A stretch of 64,000 nt of DNA, taken from contig NZ_JAUSTE010000015.1 in NCBI RefSeq assembly GCF_030812675.1, forward strand, positions 1-64,000, given 5' to 3'. Both the position numbers and the translations under genes were made by a program. Positions 45,345 through 54,756 of this stretch are shown in pieces; within the stretch, counting starts at the first letter, position 1; each line of letters begins with the position of its first letter. Source of the stretch: Sinomonas atrocyanea (GTDB taxonomy: Bacteria > Actinomycetota > Actinomycetes > Actinomycetales > Micrococcaceae). Below the pieces are notes generated by a model. The model ran no database searches. It saw nothing but the letters and a program-made list of their open reading frames with translations, and had not been told where the DNA came from.

Positions 45345-45875
45345 ATGCGGTTCATCGGTCGTCTCGCGGTCCCATCACTGCTGGGGCTGGCCGCCGCCAC
45401 CGTGGTGCTCGCCGCGTGCGCCCCGGGGCCGCAGCGCCCGCCGGGAGGCGGCCCTTCGCAGCCGTCCGCATCGTCGAATCCCTCCGCGGCCGCACCGGGC
45501 GCCGTCCCGTCCAGCACCGCCGGCCGCACCCCGGGCGCGGCCACAGCGGAGCTGCAGGTCGTCGTCGTGCGTGCCCCCGGCGAGCCCGAGCAGCGGTGGA
45601 CGCTGCGCTGCTCCGGCGCCGACCTGCTCCCGGGAAGCACCCATCCCACCGGGGCCGCGGCCTGTGCCCTGGTAGCCGCGCGCCCGGAGGTGCTCGCCCC
45701 GCCACCCAAGGATCAGGTGTGCACCCAGCAGTACGGCGGCCCGGAGGTCGCCACCGTGACGGGAACGGTGAACGGGACGCCCGTGGACCGGCGGTTCACC
45801 CGCACCGACGGCTGCGGGATCTCGGCCTGGAAGGTCGCGGTCCCCCTCCTCGGCGCGCCGGGCGGCGCCGTCTAG
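45345..45875 (+). CDS. subtilisin-inhibitor-like (SSI family) lipoprotein
   Basis: A 176-residue exported protein with signal peptide, lipobox VLAAC (Cys25) and a Pro/Ser/Gly-rich linker to about residue 65. A domain with four cysteines follows: LRCSG, GAAACALV, DQVCTQQYGGPEVATVTG and RTDGCGIS. The pattern (THPTGAAACALVAARPE, then CTQQYGGPEVATVTGTVNG) is that of Streptomyces subtilisin inhibitor, whose two disulfides hold a reactive loop against subtilisin-like proteases. Unlike classic SSI it appears membrane-anchored. A secreted subtilase gene lies 1.2 kb away. AGGAGGGAAGCC precedes the ATG. Confidence 0.75.
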   Translation: MRFIGRLAVPSLLGLAAATVVLAACAPGPQRPPGGGPSQPSASSNPSAAAPGAVPSSTAGRTPGAATAELQVVVVRAPGEPEQRWTLRCSGADLLPGSTHPTGAAACALVAARPEVLAPPPKDQVCTQQYGGPEVATVTGTVNGTPVDRRFTRTDGCGISAWKVAVPLLGAPGGAV

Positions 45876-45932
45876 CCGCAGCCTGTCCCGCCCAGTGGTG
45901 CGGGCCCCGAGACCTCGGGGGATAATTGACCG

Positions 45933-46880
45933 ATGCCCTCCCCCGCCCCCAGCCCCGCTGCGTCCGTGTGCGCCGTCCTGGCGCAGGACGAGTGGCTCCC
46001 GCGCGCTCAGGCCCATGCTGCGCGGGCGGCACGCTTCGCCGAGCCGTTCGTCGACCGGCGCAACGCGCGCAGGAAGCACCCGATCGAGGACTTCCTCTTC
46101 ACGTACTACACCCACAAGCCCGGGCAGCTGGGCCGCTGGCACCCGGGCGCAGGGGTTGCCCTCGTGGGCGAGGCCGTGCGGGAGCGCCTGGACTGGAAGC
46201 ACTACCGCCCCCTCACCCCCGACGAGCGCGCGGCGGCCGGGATCCCGGAGGATGCCCCGGCCGTGGTGCTCGACCTGCCCGAGTACGCCGCCGAGCGGGA
46301 AGAGACGGTCCGGTTCTGCGGGATCATCCTGCGCGGAACAGCATCCCGCCCTGCGAACTTCGGCTGCTTCGGGCTGCACGAGTGGGCGATGGCGTACCGG
46401 AGCGAGAAGTTCGGGATCCGGCACGAGTACCTTCCGCTGCGGCTCGGCGCGGACGGGACGGACCGGGTGGTCGAGGAGCACCGCATCCGCTGCACGCACT
46501 TCGACGCGTTCCGCTTCTACTCGCCGGACGCCGCCCCGCTCAACGAACTCCAGCCCACCCGCGCCAGCCAGCGCGACCTCGAGCAGCCCGGCTGCCTCCA
46601 CGCCAACATGGACCTCTACAAGTGGGCGTACAAGCTCGGCCCCGCCGTCCCTGGCGAGCTGCTCATGGACTGCTTCGAGCTCGCGTGGCGCGTGCGGACC
46701 ATGGACATGCAGGCCTCTCCGTACGACCTCTCAGACTGGGGCTTCGAGCCGATTCCGATCGAGACGCCGGCCGGGAAGGCCGCGTACGTCGAGGCCCAGC
46801 GCGGCTTCGCCTCCGAGGCGGCGGCCCTGCGGGAGCGGCTCACCGCAGCGCTCGCGCCCCTCGAGGCCGTCCTCGCCTGA
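45933..46880 (+). CDS. conserved protein, labelled 3-methyladenine DNA glycosylase in related actinobacteria
   Basis: A 315-residue soluble protein with conserved segments HPIEDFLFTYYTHKPGQL, RWHPGAGVAL, FGLHEWAMAY and GCLHANMDLYKWAYKLGP. From memory, this actinobacterial family is usually annotated as 3-methyladenine DNA glycosylase, but I see no helix-hairpin-helix AlkA or AAG active-site motif, so the label should be treated with caution. The His/Trp/Tyr-rich conserved patches suggest a metal- or nucleotide-binding enzyme. Single gene, convergent with the subtilase gene, with a hairpin between. Confidence 0.6.
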   Translation: MPSPAPSPAASVCAVLAQDEWLPRAQAHAARAARFAEPFVDRRNARRKHPIEDFLFTYYTHKPGQLGRWHPGAGVALVGEAVRERLDWKHYRPLTPDERAAAGIPEDAPAVVLDLPEYAAEREETVRFCGIILRGTASRPANFGCFGLHEWAMAYRSEKFGIRHEYLPLRLGADGTDRVVEEHRIRCTHFDAFRFYSPDAAPLNELQPTRASQRDLEQPGCLHANMDLYKWAYKLGPAVPGELLMDCFELAWRVRTMDMQASPYDLSDWGFEPIPIETPAGKAAYVEAQRGFASEAAALRERLTAALAPLEAVLA

Positions 46881-46955
46881 GGCACCTAGCCCTTGGACGG
46901 GCGCGCGCTGCGGCGGAGCTGACTCCCCGACGCTGGAAGTGGCTCCTCGACGCGG

Positions 46956-46999
46956 ACTGCCCCGCAGCCTCCGTCGTGCGACGGCTGCTGCGGGGCAGT
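46956..46999. terminator. bidirectional cruciform-like terminator
   Basis: Arms ACTGCCCCGCAGC (46956-46968) and GCTGCGGGGCAGT (46987-46999) enclose an inner hairpin CCGTCG-TG-CGACGG. It lies between the convergent conserved-protein and subtilase genes. Confidence 0.75.
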
Positions 47000-47067
47000 C
47001 CTCGGGTGCGGCCACCGGGCCTTCCGCCGGGGCCCGGTCTCCACTCCGTGGCCCTGGGGTCAGCGGG

Positions 47068-50000
47068 TCACTGGCCGGGGACCCTGTCTGCGGTCGACAT
47101 CGTCGGGGCGCCGGCCGGGGCCGAGGCCGCCGCTCCGGAGCCGACCGTGAGATCGACCCAGCTCGTCACTCCGCTCGAGCCGAACGTCAGCCGGCCCATG
47201 TAGGCGCCGGCGGAGAGCCCGTTCCAGGCCAGGGTCTCCGTGGCCTGGCTGCCGTTGGCTGCCACGATCGGGTTAGGGGTCACGGTCGCGTTCCCGGCAT
47301 CGCCGGCCCAGGCGGCCGCCTGGATCACGGCGTCCGTGGCGCCGTTCCCCGGCGACGCGAAGAGGTTGGCGATGATGTAGTACGTGCCCGCGATCGGGTT
47401 CGGGATCTCGAGCGACTCGCTCGCGGACCCGGTGGCAGCGGTGAGCTGCTTGAGGCCGCCGGAGCCGTTGGGTGCGAGGACGTACATGTCCCAGTCGGTC
47501 CTGCTGTCCGCGGCCTTGAGCACGAACCGGGCGGTCTTCTGGCCCGCCGGCACCGCAACCGAGACCAGCCCGTTGGAGGCGTCGTTGGCCCCGGCGACGG
47601 GTCCGGGAACCTTGGTGACGGCCTTCTGGGCGACCGGCGCGAGGCCCTCGAGGCCCACCGGGATCGGGCTGTTGGAGCCCGAGGTCATGGTGAACGTGCC
47701 GGACCCGGTTCCCGTGGCCGAGGAGAAGCTGTAGGCGGGGTCCACCTTGGCCTCGACCGGGCGGATCGCGATCGGCGAGGTCACCGTGCGCGGGCCGACC
47801 CATGAGAGCGAGCCCGTGGTGAAGGTGCCGTTGGGCGCCGAGACGTTCTTGATGGTGATCGTGACCTCGCGGGTCTGGCCCGCCTTCGCGAAGTTCAGCG
47901 CCTGCGGCTCGACGTGGAAGTCGATCCCGGGCAGGTTCACCTTGGGCCGGTAGAGGCCCGGCACCAGGGCCGTGATCTTCCGCGTGACCTGGACCTCGCC
48001 CACGAGGGAGCCGAGGGCGAAGGAGGGCAGGTTGACGTCCTTCGCCTCGACCGAGCCGGCCTGCGGCGCGCCGGTCGGGTAGCCCTGGCCGTTGAGGAAC
48101 GCGAGCCAGTCCTTGGCCCCGGCGTTGTACACGAGGCCGGGATCGGTGACCTTGGTGGTGTCCACGTGGCCGGCGCCGCCGTCGAACGGGTTGGCGTCCG
48201 GGGTGCCGTCCGCGTTGACCAGCGGGTACGCCGTGGTCATCATCGCGGACTTGACCATGGCCGGCGTCCATGCCGGGTTCTTACCGAGCACGAGGGCGCC
48301 CACGCCGGCGATGTGCGGGGAGGCCATGGAGGTGCCGGACATGAAGCCGAACTGCTCGCCGTTGTTCGCGATCGGGGAGACGCCCGCGAGGACGTTCACG
48401 CCCGGGGCGGAGACGTCCGGCTTGAGCAGGTCCCCGCCGGAGGCGAGCGAGGGCCCGCGCGAGGAGAACCCGGCGATCTGCGGCGCCGGGCTGGCCGGCT
48501 TGCCGGTGAGGTCGCCCTTGACGAGGCTCACGGTCAGCGCCGGGTCCGCGGCGACCTTGGCCTTGAGCGCGGGTCCGTCGGGGGCGTTGACGTGGATCGT
48601 CGGGACCGAGTGGAGGTCGGAGTCCTCGGAGCTCGGGGTCAGGTTGACCAGGACCATCCCCACGCCGCCGGCCCGCTTGACCTCGGCGCTCTTGTCCACG
48701 CGGGCGTTGACGCCGCGGTCGCACACGACGACCTTGCCGGTCACCCTGGCCGGGTCGAGGGTGCCCGCCATGCAGAGGTTGGCGTCCTGCGCCCCGGACG
48801 CCGCGGCGTCCGCGGCCAGGACCGGCTGCTTGTCCTTGACCTCGCCGCTCATCACGGTCGCCCCCCGGTACTTGGAGCCGTCGGAGAGCACGACGGTGCC
48901 GACGAGGTCGCCCGGGAAGGTGCTGGCGGCGACCGAGGTCACCCACGGCGCGGCGTGGTTGACCGTCGAGGGGGTCGGGCCGGAGTTGCCGGCCGAGTTC
49001 GCCACGAAGATCCCGGCGGAGGCGGCGTTGAGGAACGCGAGCGCCACCGGGTCCGTGGTCGAGTTCGTGTTCCCCGAGATCGAGTAGTTGAGGACGTCCA
49101 CGCCGTCCGTGATCGCCGCGTCGATGGCCGCGACCGAGGAGGAGGAGTAGCAGCCGCCCGTGTTGGGGTCGTCGTCTTCCCAGCAGACCTTGTAGACGGC
49201 GACCTTGGCGGCCGGCGCAACTCCGGAGCTGACACCGAAGTCGGTGCCGGAAATGCTCATGTGCACGTCCGCGTTGCCCGCGGCGGTCGACGCCGTGTGC
49301 GTGCCGTGGGAGCCGACGTCCACCGGGGAGATGAGCTCCTCCGGGGCGCGGTGCTCGGGGGCGACGCTGGCCAGGAAGGGTTCGGCGAAGTATCGCGCGG
49401 AGAGCACCTTGGAGTTGCACGCTGACCCGTCGAACGCGGCACCGGTCCCCTGGCCGGGCTGGCATTCGCCCTTGAACGTCTGGCCGTCGCCCTTGAGCAT
49501 GGCGACGGTGCCGTCGGCATCGCGGTACGGGACCCCGACCTTCGGCTTGGCCCCGGGGGCCAGGGGCGTGACCGGATCGCCCGTGAGGAACGGGTTGCTC
49601 GGGGTGTAGCCCGTGTCGATGACGCCCACCACGGTGCCCCTGCCCGCGTTGTCCTTGCCCCCGAACTGGGTGGCCCAGGCCCCCTGCGGGCCCGTGAGCT
49701 TCATGAAGTCGTTGGAGGTGTAGTCCGGCGCCAGCTGCTCGTCCTTGGCGACAGTGAGGACCTTGGAGTCCTTGGCGAGGGAGGCTGCCTGCGCGCCGGT
49801 GAGCGTGGCAGTGAAGCCGTTGAGCGCGGTCGTGAACTGCTGCCCGATCTTCACGGCATGCTTGCCGGCCACGTCGCGCTGGGCCCTGCGCAGGTGCGCG
49901 TCGTACGCCTTGACGTTGGGGGCGCCCGCGTCGACCTTGCGGCCGTTGCCCGGCTTGGTCGGCGCGTAGCCGGGCGTGCCGCCGTCGTAGGCGGCCACGG

Positions 50001-50208
50001 CCTGCTCGGCGAGCACCACGATGTAGCGCCCGTCCTCGTAGACCTTGCCGGTGTCGGCGGACGGCGCAGCCGACGGTGCGGCCGGCGCGATGTCCGGCGC
50101 GGCGTGCGCGGGCGCGGCCGCGACACTGAAGGCGAGCGGGATGCCGACGGCGAGCGCAGCCAGGCGCTGCCGACGCGGCCCGGCGCCGCGAAGGGGTTGT
50201 CTCTTCAC
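47068..50208 (-). CDS. secreted subtilisin-like S8 protease with PA domain
   Basis: A 1046-residue exported protease. A signal peptide (LAVGIPLAFSVAAAPAHAA) and I9-type propeptide (about 60-160) come first. The S8 catalytic domain has Asp198 (VIDTGY), His301 (GSHGTHTAS), oxyanion Asn408 (NSAGNSG) and Ser627 (GTSMASPH), with a protease-associated insertion at about 430-560. A plant-subtilase-like Fn3 domain and a C-terminal pre-peptidase-type beta domain (KTARFVLKAADSRTDWDMYV) follow. GTG start with AAAGG 9 nt upstream. It is presumably extracellular and scavenges peptides. An SSI-like lipoprotein gene lies nearby. Confidence 0.94.
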   Translation of the reverse strand: MKRQPLRGAGPRRQRLAALAVGIPLAFSVAAAPAHAAPDIAPAAPSAAPSADTGKVYEDGRYIVVLAEQAVAAYDGGTPGYAPTKPGNGRKVDAGAPNVKAYDAHLRRAQRDVAGKHAVKIGQQFTTALNGFTATLTGAQAASLAKDSKVLTVAKDEQLAPDYTSNDFMKLTGPQGAWATQFGGKDNAGRGTVVGVIDTGYTPSNPFLTGDPVTPLAPGAKPKVGVPYRDADGTVAMLKGDGQTFKGECQPGQGTGAAFDGSACNSKVLSARYFAEPFLASVAPEHRAPEELISPVDVGSHGTHTASTAAGNADVHMSISGTDFGVSSGVAPAAKVAVYKVCWEDDDPNTGGCYSSSSVAAIDAAITDGVDVLNYSISGNTNSTTDPVALAFLNAASAGIFVANSAGNSGPTPSTVNHAAPWVTSVAASTFPGDLVGTVVLSDGSKYRGATVMSGEVKDKQPVLAADAAASGAQDANLCMAGTLDPARVTGKVVVCDRGVNARVDKSAEVKRAGGVGMVLVNLTPSSEDSDLHSVPTIHVNAPDGPALKAKVAADPALTVSLVKGDLTGKPASPAPQIAGFSSRGPSLASGGDLLKPDVSAPGVNVLAGVSPIANNGEQFGFMSGTSMASPHIAGVGALVLGKNPAWTPAMVKSAMMTTAYPLVNADGTPDANPFDGGAGHVDTTKVTDPGLVYNAGAKDWLAFLNGQGYPTGAPQAGSVEAKDVNLPSFALGSLVGEVQVTRKITALVPGLYRPKVNLPGIDFHVEPQALNFAKAGQTREVTITIKNVSAPNGTFTTGSLSWVGPRTVTSPIAIRPVEAKVDPAYSFSSATGTGSGTFTMTSGSNSPIPVGLEGLAPVAQKAVTKVPGPVAGANDASNGLVSVAVPAGQKTARFVLKAADSRTDWDMYVLAPNGSGGLKQLTAATGSASESLEIPNPIAGTYYIIANLFASPGNGATDAVIQAAAWAGDAGNATVTPNPIVAANGSQATETLAWNGLSAGAYMGRLTFGSSGVTSWVDLTVGSGAAASAPAGAPTMSTADRVPGQ

Positions 50209-50671
50209 GCGATGAGACCTTTCACTGGGGCGATGTGACGTCCGCCACGGGGCGGAGTGACACCCAAGCTACCCGAAGCGACTGCTTCACACCAGTAATT
50301 TCTCGGCTGCGTCACGGCTTGTTCACAGGACTGTCACAGGAGTGCCGCAGAAAATACCGGGATCGACGCGTCCGCCATGGGCGGATCAAAAGAAAACGCA
50401 AATCTGACCTATTTTTCAGGCGCTTCTGCCCTAGCGGCGGAGTATATTTCTGGGTACTTCTTCAGTCCTCTTGAGTACGACGACGACATGCAAGGAGGCA
50501 CAGGCAGCGAGGGATGCAGACGCCGGAACACCGCAGCTGGGCTGAAGGCCTCGAGCCCCGAGCGGTCCGGATCCGAAGAGGCCGGATTTCACGTCAATCA
50601 CTCAACAGAAACCAGATGCCAACGAGGGGCGCGCCAGTGACGGCGCGCCCCTCTCTTGTGGCTTCGCGCCC
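50209..50671. other. 463-bp AT-richer intergenic region
   Basis: No convincing gene. The stretch 50340-50480 is markedly poorer in GC than the rest of the window and includes AAAAGAAAACGCAAATC and GAGTATATTTCTGG. It holds the promoter of the subtilase gene on the minus strand. A TATATT box on the plus strand (50443-50448) and a strong hairpin followed by TCTT (50624-50657) could bound a plus-strand small RNA of about 200 nt. Short reading frames here lack ribosome-binding sites. Confidence 0.6.
50624..50653. terminator. perfect hairpin terminator
   Basis: GAGGGGCGCGCC, loop AGTGAC, then the full complement (12-bp stem), followed on the plus strand by TCTTGT. It lies 19 nt past the stop codon of the YchJ-like gene on the minus strand. 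The T-run is on the plus-strand side, so it may also end a plus-strand transcript from the preceding gap. Confidence 0.8.
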
Positions 50672-51088
50672 TCAGTCCGCGTCGGCCTCACCGTCGAGGT
50701 AGAGCCACGACCCGCCCTCGCGCACGAACCGGGAGTGCTCGCGCTGGACCCCGCGCACCGCGCCATCGCGCCAGTGCGCCGCGAAGTCGACCGTCCCCTC
50801 CGTGTCGAACGGGCCGCCGGCACTGACGCGGACGACGTCGAGGCGTCGCCACTGCGTGGTCCCGTCGAGTTCCAGCGTGGCCGGGCGGGTGGACGGGTGC
50901 CAGGTGGCGAGCAGGTAGTCGGCCATCTCCGGCCCCCCGACGGCGAAGGCGCTGTAGCGCGAGCGCATGAGCGCCTCCGCCGTCGGGGCGGCCGCGCCGT
51001 GCGCGCGGCCCTGGTGGAACCGGCCGCAGCAGGAGCCGTAGGTGTCGCCGCTGCCGCAGGGGCAGCGGGAGTCGGTGTCGAGGGCCAT
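50672..51088 (-). CDS. YchJ/SEC-C metal-binding protein
   Basis: A 138-residue cytosolic protein with an N-terminal SEC-C zinc motif (CPCGSGDTYGSCCGRFH), the segment ALMRSRYSAFAVGG characteristic of YchJ, then WHPSTRP and a cystatin-like/NTF2-like domain (DFAAHWRDGAVRGVQREHS). Function is unknown; SEC-C zinc knuckles in SecA bind SecB or ribosomes. ATG 51088 is chosen because the frame upstream is non-homologous Arg/Pro-rich sequence. Divergent from the pur operon. Confidence 0.85.
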   Translation of the reverse strand: MALDTDSRCPCGSGDTYGSCCGRFHQGRAHGAAAPTAEALMRSRYSAFAVGGPEMADYLLATWHPSTRPATLELDGTTQWRRLDVVRVSAGGPFDTEGTVDFAAHWRDGAVRGVQREHSRFVREGGSWLYLDGEADAD

Positions 51089-51282
51089 GCCGACCAGCGT
51101 AGCGAGGCGGCGCTCCACGCTGGGAAGCGCCCCCTCGATCCGGCTGCCGGCCCCGCAGGTGCGCCCGCCACGGGCGCCCCGGGCGGCCGGCCGCCACGCC
51201 GGGCGGCCTGTGGCCCGCGTCACCGCCGGGCGCCCGCTGCTTCATGAGGGACCCGGGTCGCGGGCCGGCGGGACCCCTCCGG

Positions 51283-51288
51283 TAGAAT
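51283..51288 (+). promoter_or_regulatory. -10 box of the purSQL operon
   Basis: TAGAAT lies 39 nt before the purS ATG, in the only clearly promoter-like part of the 238-bp gap. No good -35 is seen. GGGACCCGGGTC and GGCGGGACCC just upstream form a GC-rich inverted repeat that could be a control site. Confidence 0.5.
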
Positions 51289-51326
51289 TGGGGTGCCCCC
51301 TCCCCTATCCACAGGAGCCTGTCCCG

Positions 51327-51623
51327 ATGCCGCGGATCGTTGTCGACGTCATGCCCAAGCCCGAGATCCTCGACCCGCAGGGGAAGGCCATCGTCGGCGC
51401 CCTGCCGCGGCTGGGCTTCACCGCCTTCAGCGGAGTGCGCCAGGGCAAGCGCTTCGAGCTGACCGTGGACGGACCCGTGACCGAGGAGATCCTCGAGCAG
51501 GCCCGCAACGCGGCCGCGACGATGCTCTCCAACCCCGTCATCGAGGACGTCGTCAACGTCGAGGTCCTGCCCGAGGACGGCGCCGAGGTGCGCGCGGACG
51601 CCGACGCCGCCGAGGTGGACTGA
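51327..51623 (+). CDS. purS: FGAM synthase subunit PurS
   Basis: A 98-residue PurS, the small dimeric subunit bridging PurQ and PurL in the three-part formylglycinamidine ribonucleotide synthase of purine synthesis. It begins [21 protein letters not shown], with [20 protein letters not shown] in the middle, both typical. The Asp/Glu-rich tail is longer than in Bacillus. AGGAG lies 10 nt before the ATG. First gene of purS-purQ-purL. Confidence 0.95.
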   Translation: MPRIVVDVMPKPEILDPQGKAIVGALPRLGFTAFSGVRQGKRFELTVDGPVTEEILEQARNAAATMLSNPVIEDVVNVEVLPEDGAEVRADADAAEVD

Positions 51624-51627
51624 CCAC

Positions 51628-52407
51628 ATGAGCGAGACTCCCCTGATCGCAGACCTGCGCGGGCCCGAGGCGGCACCGCTCTCCGGTGCCAAGATCGGCG
51701 TCGTGACCTTCCCGGGCACGCTCGACGACCGCGACGCCGCGCGCGCGGTCCGCCTCGCGGGCGCGACCCCGGTCCCGCTCTGGCACGCCGACGACTCGCC
51801 CACCGCGCTCGGCGACGTCGACGCCGTCGTGCTCCCCGGCGGCTTCTCCTACGGCGACTACCTCCGCGCCGGCGCGATCGCCCGGTTCGCGCCCCTGATG
51901 GGCCGGATCGTCGACGCCGCGAACTCGGACGCCAAGCTGCCCGTGCTCGGCATCTGCAACGGCTTCCAGGTCCTCACCGAGAGCCACCTCCTGCCGGGCT
52001 CGATGATCAAGAACGACCACCTCAAGTTCATCTGCCGCGACCAGGTGCTGCGGGTCGAGAACGCCTCCACCGCGTGGACCACCCAGTACGAGGTCGGCCA
52101 GGAGATCACGATCGTCCTGAAGAACCAGGACGGCCAGTACGTCGCGGACGAGAAGACGCTCGACGAGCTCGAGGGCGAGGGCCGGGTCGCCTTCCGCTAC
52201 GTCGGCTGGAACCCGAACGGGTCGCGCCGCAACATCGCCGGCATCACCAACGCCGCCGGCAACGTGGTGGGCCTCATGCCGCACCCCGAGCACGCCGTCG
52301 AGCCCGGCTTCGGGCCCCTCAGCGCCGACTCCGGCGACTACTCGACCGACGGGCTCGGGTTCTTCACGTCCGTCCTGACCACGCTCGTCGCAGGGGGCAC
52401 CAAGTGA
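51628..52407 (+). CDS. purQ: FGAM synthase subunit PurQ (glutaminase)
   Basis: A 259-residue class I glutamine amidotransferase supplying ammonia to PurL. The nucleophile Cys110 is in [10 protein letters not shown], and His and Glu are in [10 protein letters not shown]. The N-terminus [19 protein letters not shown] is typical of PurQ. It starts 4 nt after purS and overlaps purL by 4 nt (GTGA). Confidence 0.97.
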   Translation: MSETPLIADLRGPEAAPLSGAKIGVVTFPGTLDDRDAARAVRLAGATPVPLWHADDSPTALGDVDAVVLPGGFSYGDYLRAGAIARFAPLMGRIVDAANSDAKLPVLGICNGFQVLTESHLLPGSMIKNDHLKFICRDQVLRVENASTAWTTQYEVGQEITIVLKNQDGQYVADEKTLDELEGEGRVAFRYVGWNPNGSRRNIAGITNAAGNVVGLMPHPEHAVEPGFGPLSADSGDYSTDGLGFFTSVLTTLVAGGTK

Positions 52408-54731
52408 CCGCAGGGAACAACGCAGTGACCGCCCGCAAGTTCAACATCGACACCGTCGAGCACGCGGCGCAGACGCCGGAGACCGAGCTGCCCTGGGCCG
52501 AGCTCGGCCTCAAGGAGAACGAGTTCCAGGAGATCGTCAAGCTCCTCGGCCGCCGCCCCACCGCCGCCGAGCTCGCCATGTACTCGGTGATGTGGAGCGA
52601 GCACTGCTCCTACAAGTCCTCCAAGGTGCACCTGCGCCAGTTCGGCGAGAAGCTCACCGACGAGATGAAGAAGGACATGATGGTGGGCATCGGCGAGAAC
52701 GCCGGTGTGACCGACCTCGGCGACGGCTGGGCCGTCACGTTCAAAGTGGAGTCCCACAACCACCCCTCCTTCGTCGAGCCCTACCAGGGCGCGGCCACCG
52801 GCATCGGCGGGATCGTCCGCGACATCATCTCGATGGGTGCACGGCCCGTCGCCGTCATGGACCCGCTGCGCTTCGGCGCGGTCGACCACCCCGACACTGC
52901 CCGCCTCGTGCACGGGATCGTCTCCGGGATCGGCGGCTACGGCAACTCGCTCGGCCTGCCGAACATCGGCGGCGAGGTCGTGTTCGACTCGGTCTACCAG
53001 GCCAACCCGCTCGTGAACGCGCTCGCCGTCGGCGTCCTCCGCCACGAGGACCTGCGCCTCGCCAACGCCTCCGGCGTGGGCAACAAGGTGGTCCTCTTCG
53101 GCGCCCGCACGGGCGGCGACGGGATCGGCGGCGCCTCGGTGCTCGCCTCCGAGTCGTTCGACGACTCCAAGCCGTCCAAGCGGCCCGCCGTCCAGGTCGG
53201 CGACCCGTTCGCCGAGAAGGTGCTCATCGAGTGCTGCCTCGAGCTGTTCAAGCACTCCCTCGTCGAGGGCATCCAGGACCTCGGGGCCGCGGGCATCTCC
53301 TGCGCCACGAGCGAGCTCGCGTCCAACGGCGAGGGCGGCATGCAGGTCGAGCTGACCGATGTACTCCTGCGCGACCCCACCCTGACCCCGGGCGAGATCC
53401 TCATGTCCGAGTCGCAGGAGCGCATGATGGCGGTCGTGACGCCCGAGAACGTCGCCGCGTTCGAGAAGGTCATGGACAAGTGGGACGTCGAGTACTCGTG
53501 GCTCGGCGAGGTCACGGACACCGGCCGCCTCATCATCACGTGGGACGGCGAGACGATCGTGGACGTCGACCCGCGCACCGTGGCCCACGAGGGTCCCGTC
53601 TACCACCGCCCGTTCCACCGCCCGGAGTGGCTCGACGGCGTCCAGGCGGACACCTTCCGCGCCTCGGAGGCCGGCAAGGGCCTGCCCGCCACCGGCGAGG
53701 AGCTCAAGGCCGCCGTGCTCGAGCTCATGGCGAGCCCGAACATGTGCGACAAGTCGTGGGTGACCAGGCAGTACGACCACTACGTGGGCGGCAACACGGC
53801 CCTCGCCTCCCCCGACGACGCCGGCGTGGTCCGCGTCGACGAGGAGACCGGCATGGGGGTAGGCCTCTCCACGGACGCCAACGGCCGCTACGCCTACCTC
53901 GACCCGTACACCGGAGCGCAGCTCGCCCTCGCCGAGTCCTACCGCAACGTCGCCACCTCGGGCGCCGTGCCGATGGCCGTCACCGACTGCCTCAACTTCG
54001 GCTCCCCCGAGGACCCCGAGGTCATGTGGCAGTTCGCCGAAGCCGTCCGCGGCCTCGCCGACGCCTGCCAGGTCCTCGGCATCCCGGTCACCGGCGGCAA
54101 CGTCTCCCTCTACAACCAGACGGGCACCACGCCGATCCACCCCACCCCGGTGGTCGGCGTCCTCGGCCGGTTCGACGACGTGGCCCGCCGCACGCCCTCG
54201 GGCTGGCAGAGGAACGCGGACGGGCAGGCGGTCTACCTGCTCGGCGCCACGCGCGACGAGCTCGACGGCTCCGAGTTCGCCAACCTCCGCGGCCACCTCG
54301 GCGGGCTCCCGCCGGCGCTCGACCTCGAGGCGGAGAAGACGCTCGGCGCGATCCTCATCAACGCCTCGCGGGACGGCATGATCGACTCGGCCCACGACCT
54401 CTCCGAGGGCGGCCTCGCCGCGGCCCTGTCCGAGATGGTGCTGCGCTTCGGCGTGGGGGCCCGGGTGGCGCTCGGGGACCTGTGCGAGCGGGACGGCGTG
54501 GACGCGTTCACGGCGCTCTTCTCCGAGTCCCAGGGACGCGCGCTCGTCGCCGTGCCGCGCTCGGAGGAGGTCCGGTTCAACGACATGGCCTCCGCCCGGA
54601 ACTACCCGGTGGTGCGCCTGGGCATCGTGGACGTGCTCGCGACCAGCCTCGAGGTGCAGGGCCTGTTCGACCTGCCGATCGACGAGCTCCGCGAGGCCCA
54701 CGAGGGGACCCTTCCGAAGTACTTCGGCTGA
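52404..54731 (+). CDS. purL: FGAM synthase subunit PurL
   Basis: The 775-residue small-type PurL, ATP-dependent synthase of step 4 of purine synthesis. Characteristic segments are [55 protein letters not shown] and [15 protein letters not shown] 52404 overlaps the purQ stop as GTGA; a second in-frame GTG lies 21 nt on. Acts as a complex with PurS and PurQ. Full length. Confidence 0.97.
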   Translation: MTAGNNAVTARKFNIDTVEHAAQTPETELPWAELGLKENEFQEIVKLLGRRPTAAELAMYSVMWSEHCSYKSSKVHLRQFGEKLTDEMKKDMMVGIGENAGVTDLGDGWAVTFKVESHNHPSFVEPYQGAATGIGGIVRDIISMGARPVAVMDPLRFGAVDHPDTARLVHGIVSGIGGYGNSLGLPNIGGEVVFDSVYQANPLVNALAVGVLRHEDLRLANASGVGNKVVLFGARTGGDGIGGASVLASESFDDSKPSKRPAVQVGDPFAEKVLIECCLELFKHSLVEGIQDLGAAGISCATSELASNGEGGMQVELTDVLLRDPTLTPGEILMSESQERMMAVVTPENVAAFEKVMDKWDVEYSWLGEVTDTGRLIITWDGETIVDVDPRTVAHEGPVYHRPFHRPEWLDGVQADTFRASEAGKGLPATGEELKAAVLELMASPNMCDKSWVTRQYDHYVGGNTALASPDDAGVVRVDEETGMGVGLSTDANGRYAYLDPYTGAQLALAESYRNVATSGAVPMAVTDCLNFGSPEDPEVMWQFAEAVRGLADACQVLGIPVTGGNVSLYNQTGTTPIHPTPVVGVLGRFDDVARRTPSGWQRNADGQAVYLLGATRDELDGSEFANLRGHLGGLPPALDLEAEKTLGAILINASRDGMIDSAHDLSEGGLAAALSEMVLRFGVGARVALGDLCERDGVDAFTALFSESQGRALVAVPRSEEVRFNDMASARNYPVVRLGIVDVLATSLEVQGLFDLPIDELREAHEGTLPKYFG

Positions 54732-54756
54732 CCCGGGCCCGACGAGGCAGACCACG

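Noticed and set aside
45933-46880. Confident call as a DNA glycosylase
   Set aside because: The label is familiar for this family, but no AlkA helix-hairpin-helix or AAG catalytic motif is visible, so it is reported only as a conserved protein with that label.
50235-50702. Small reading frames in the gap upstream of the subtilase
   Set aside because: They lack ribosome-binding sites, have odd Arg/Ser composition and are read through a hairpin terminator.
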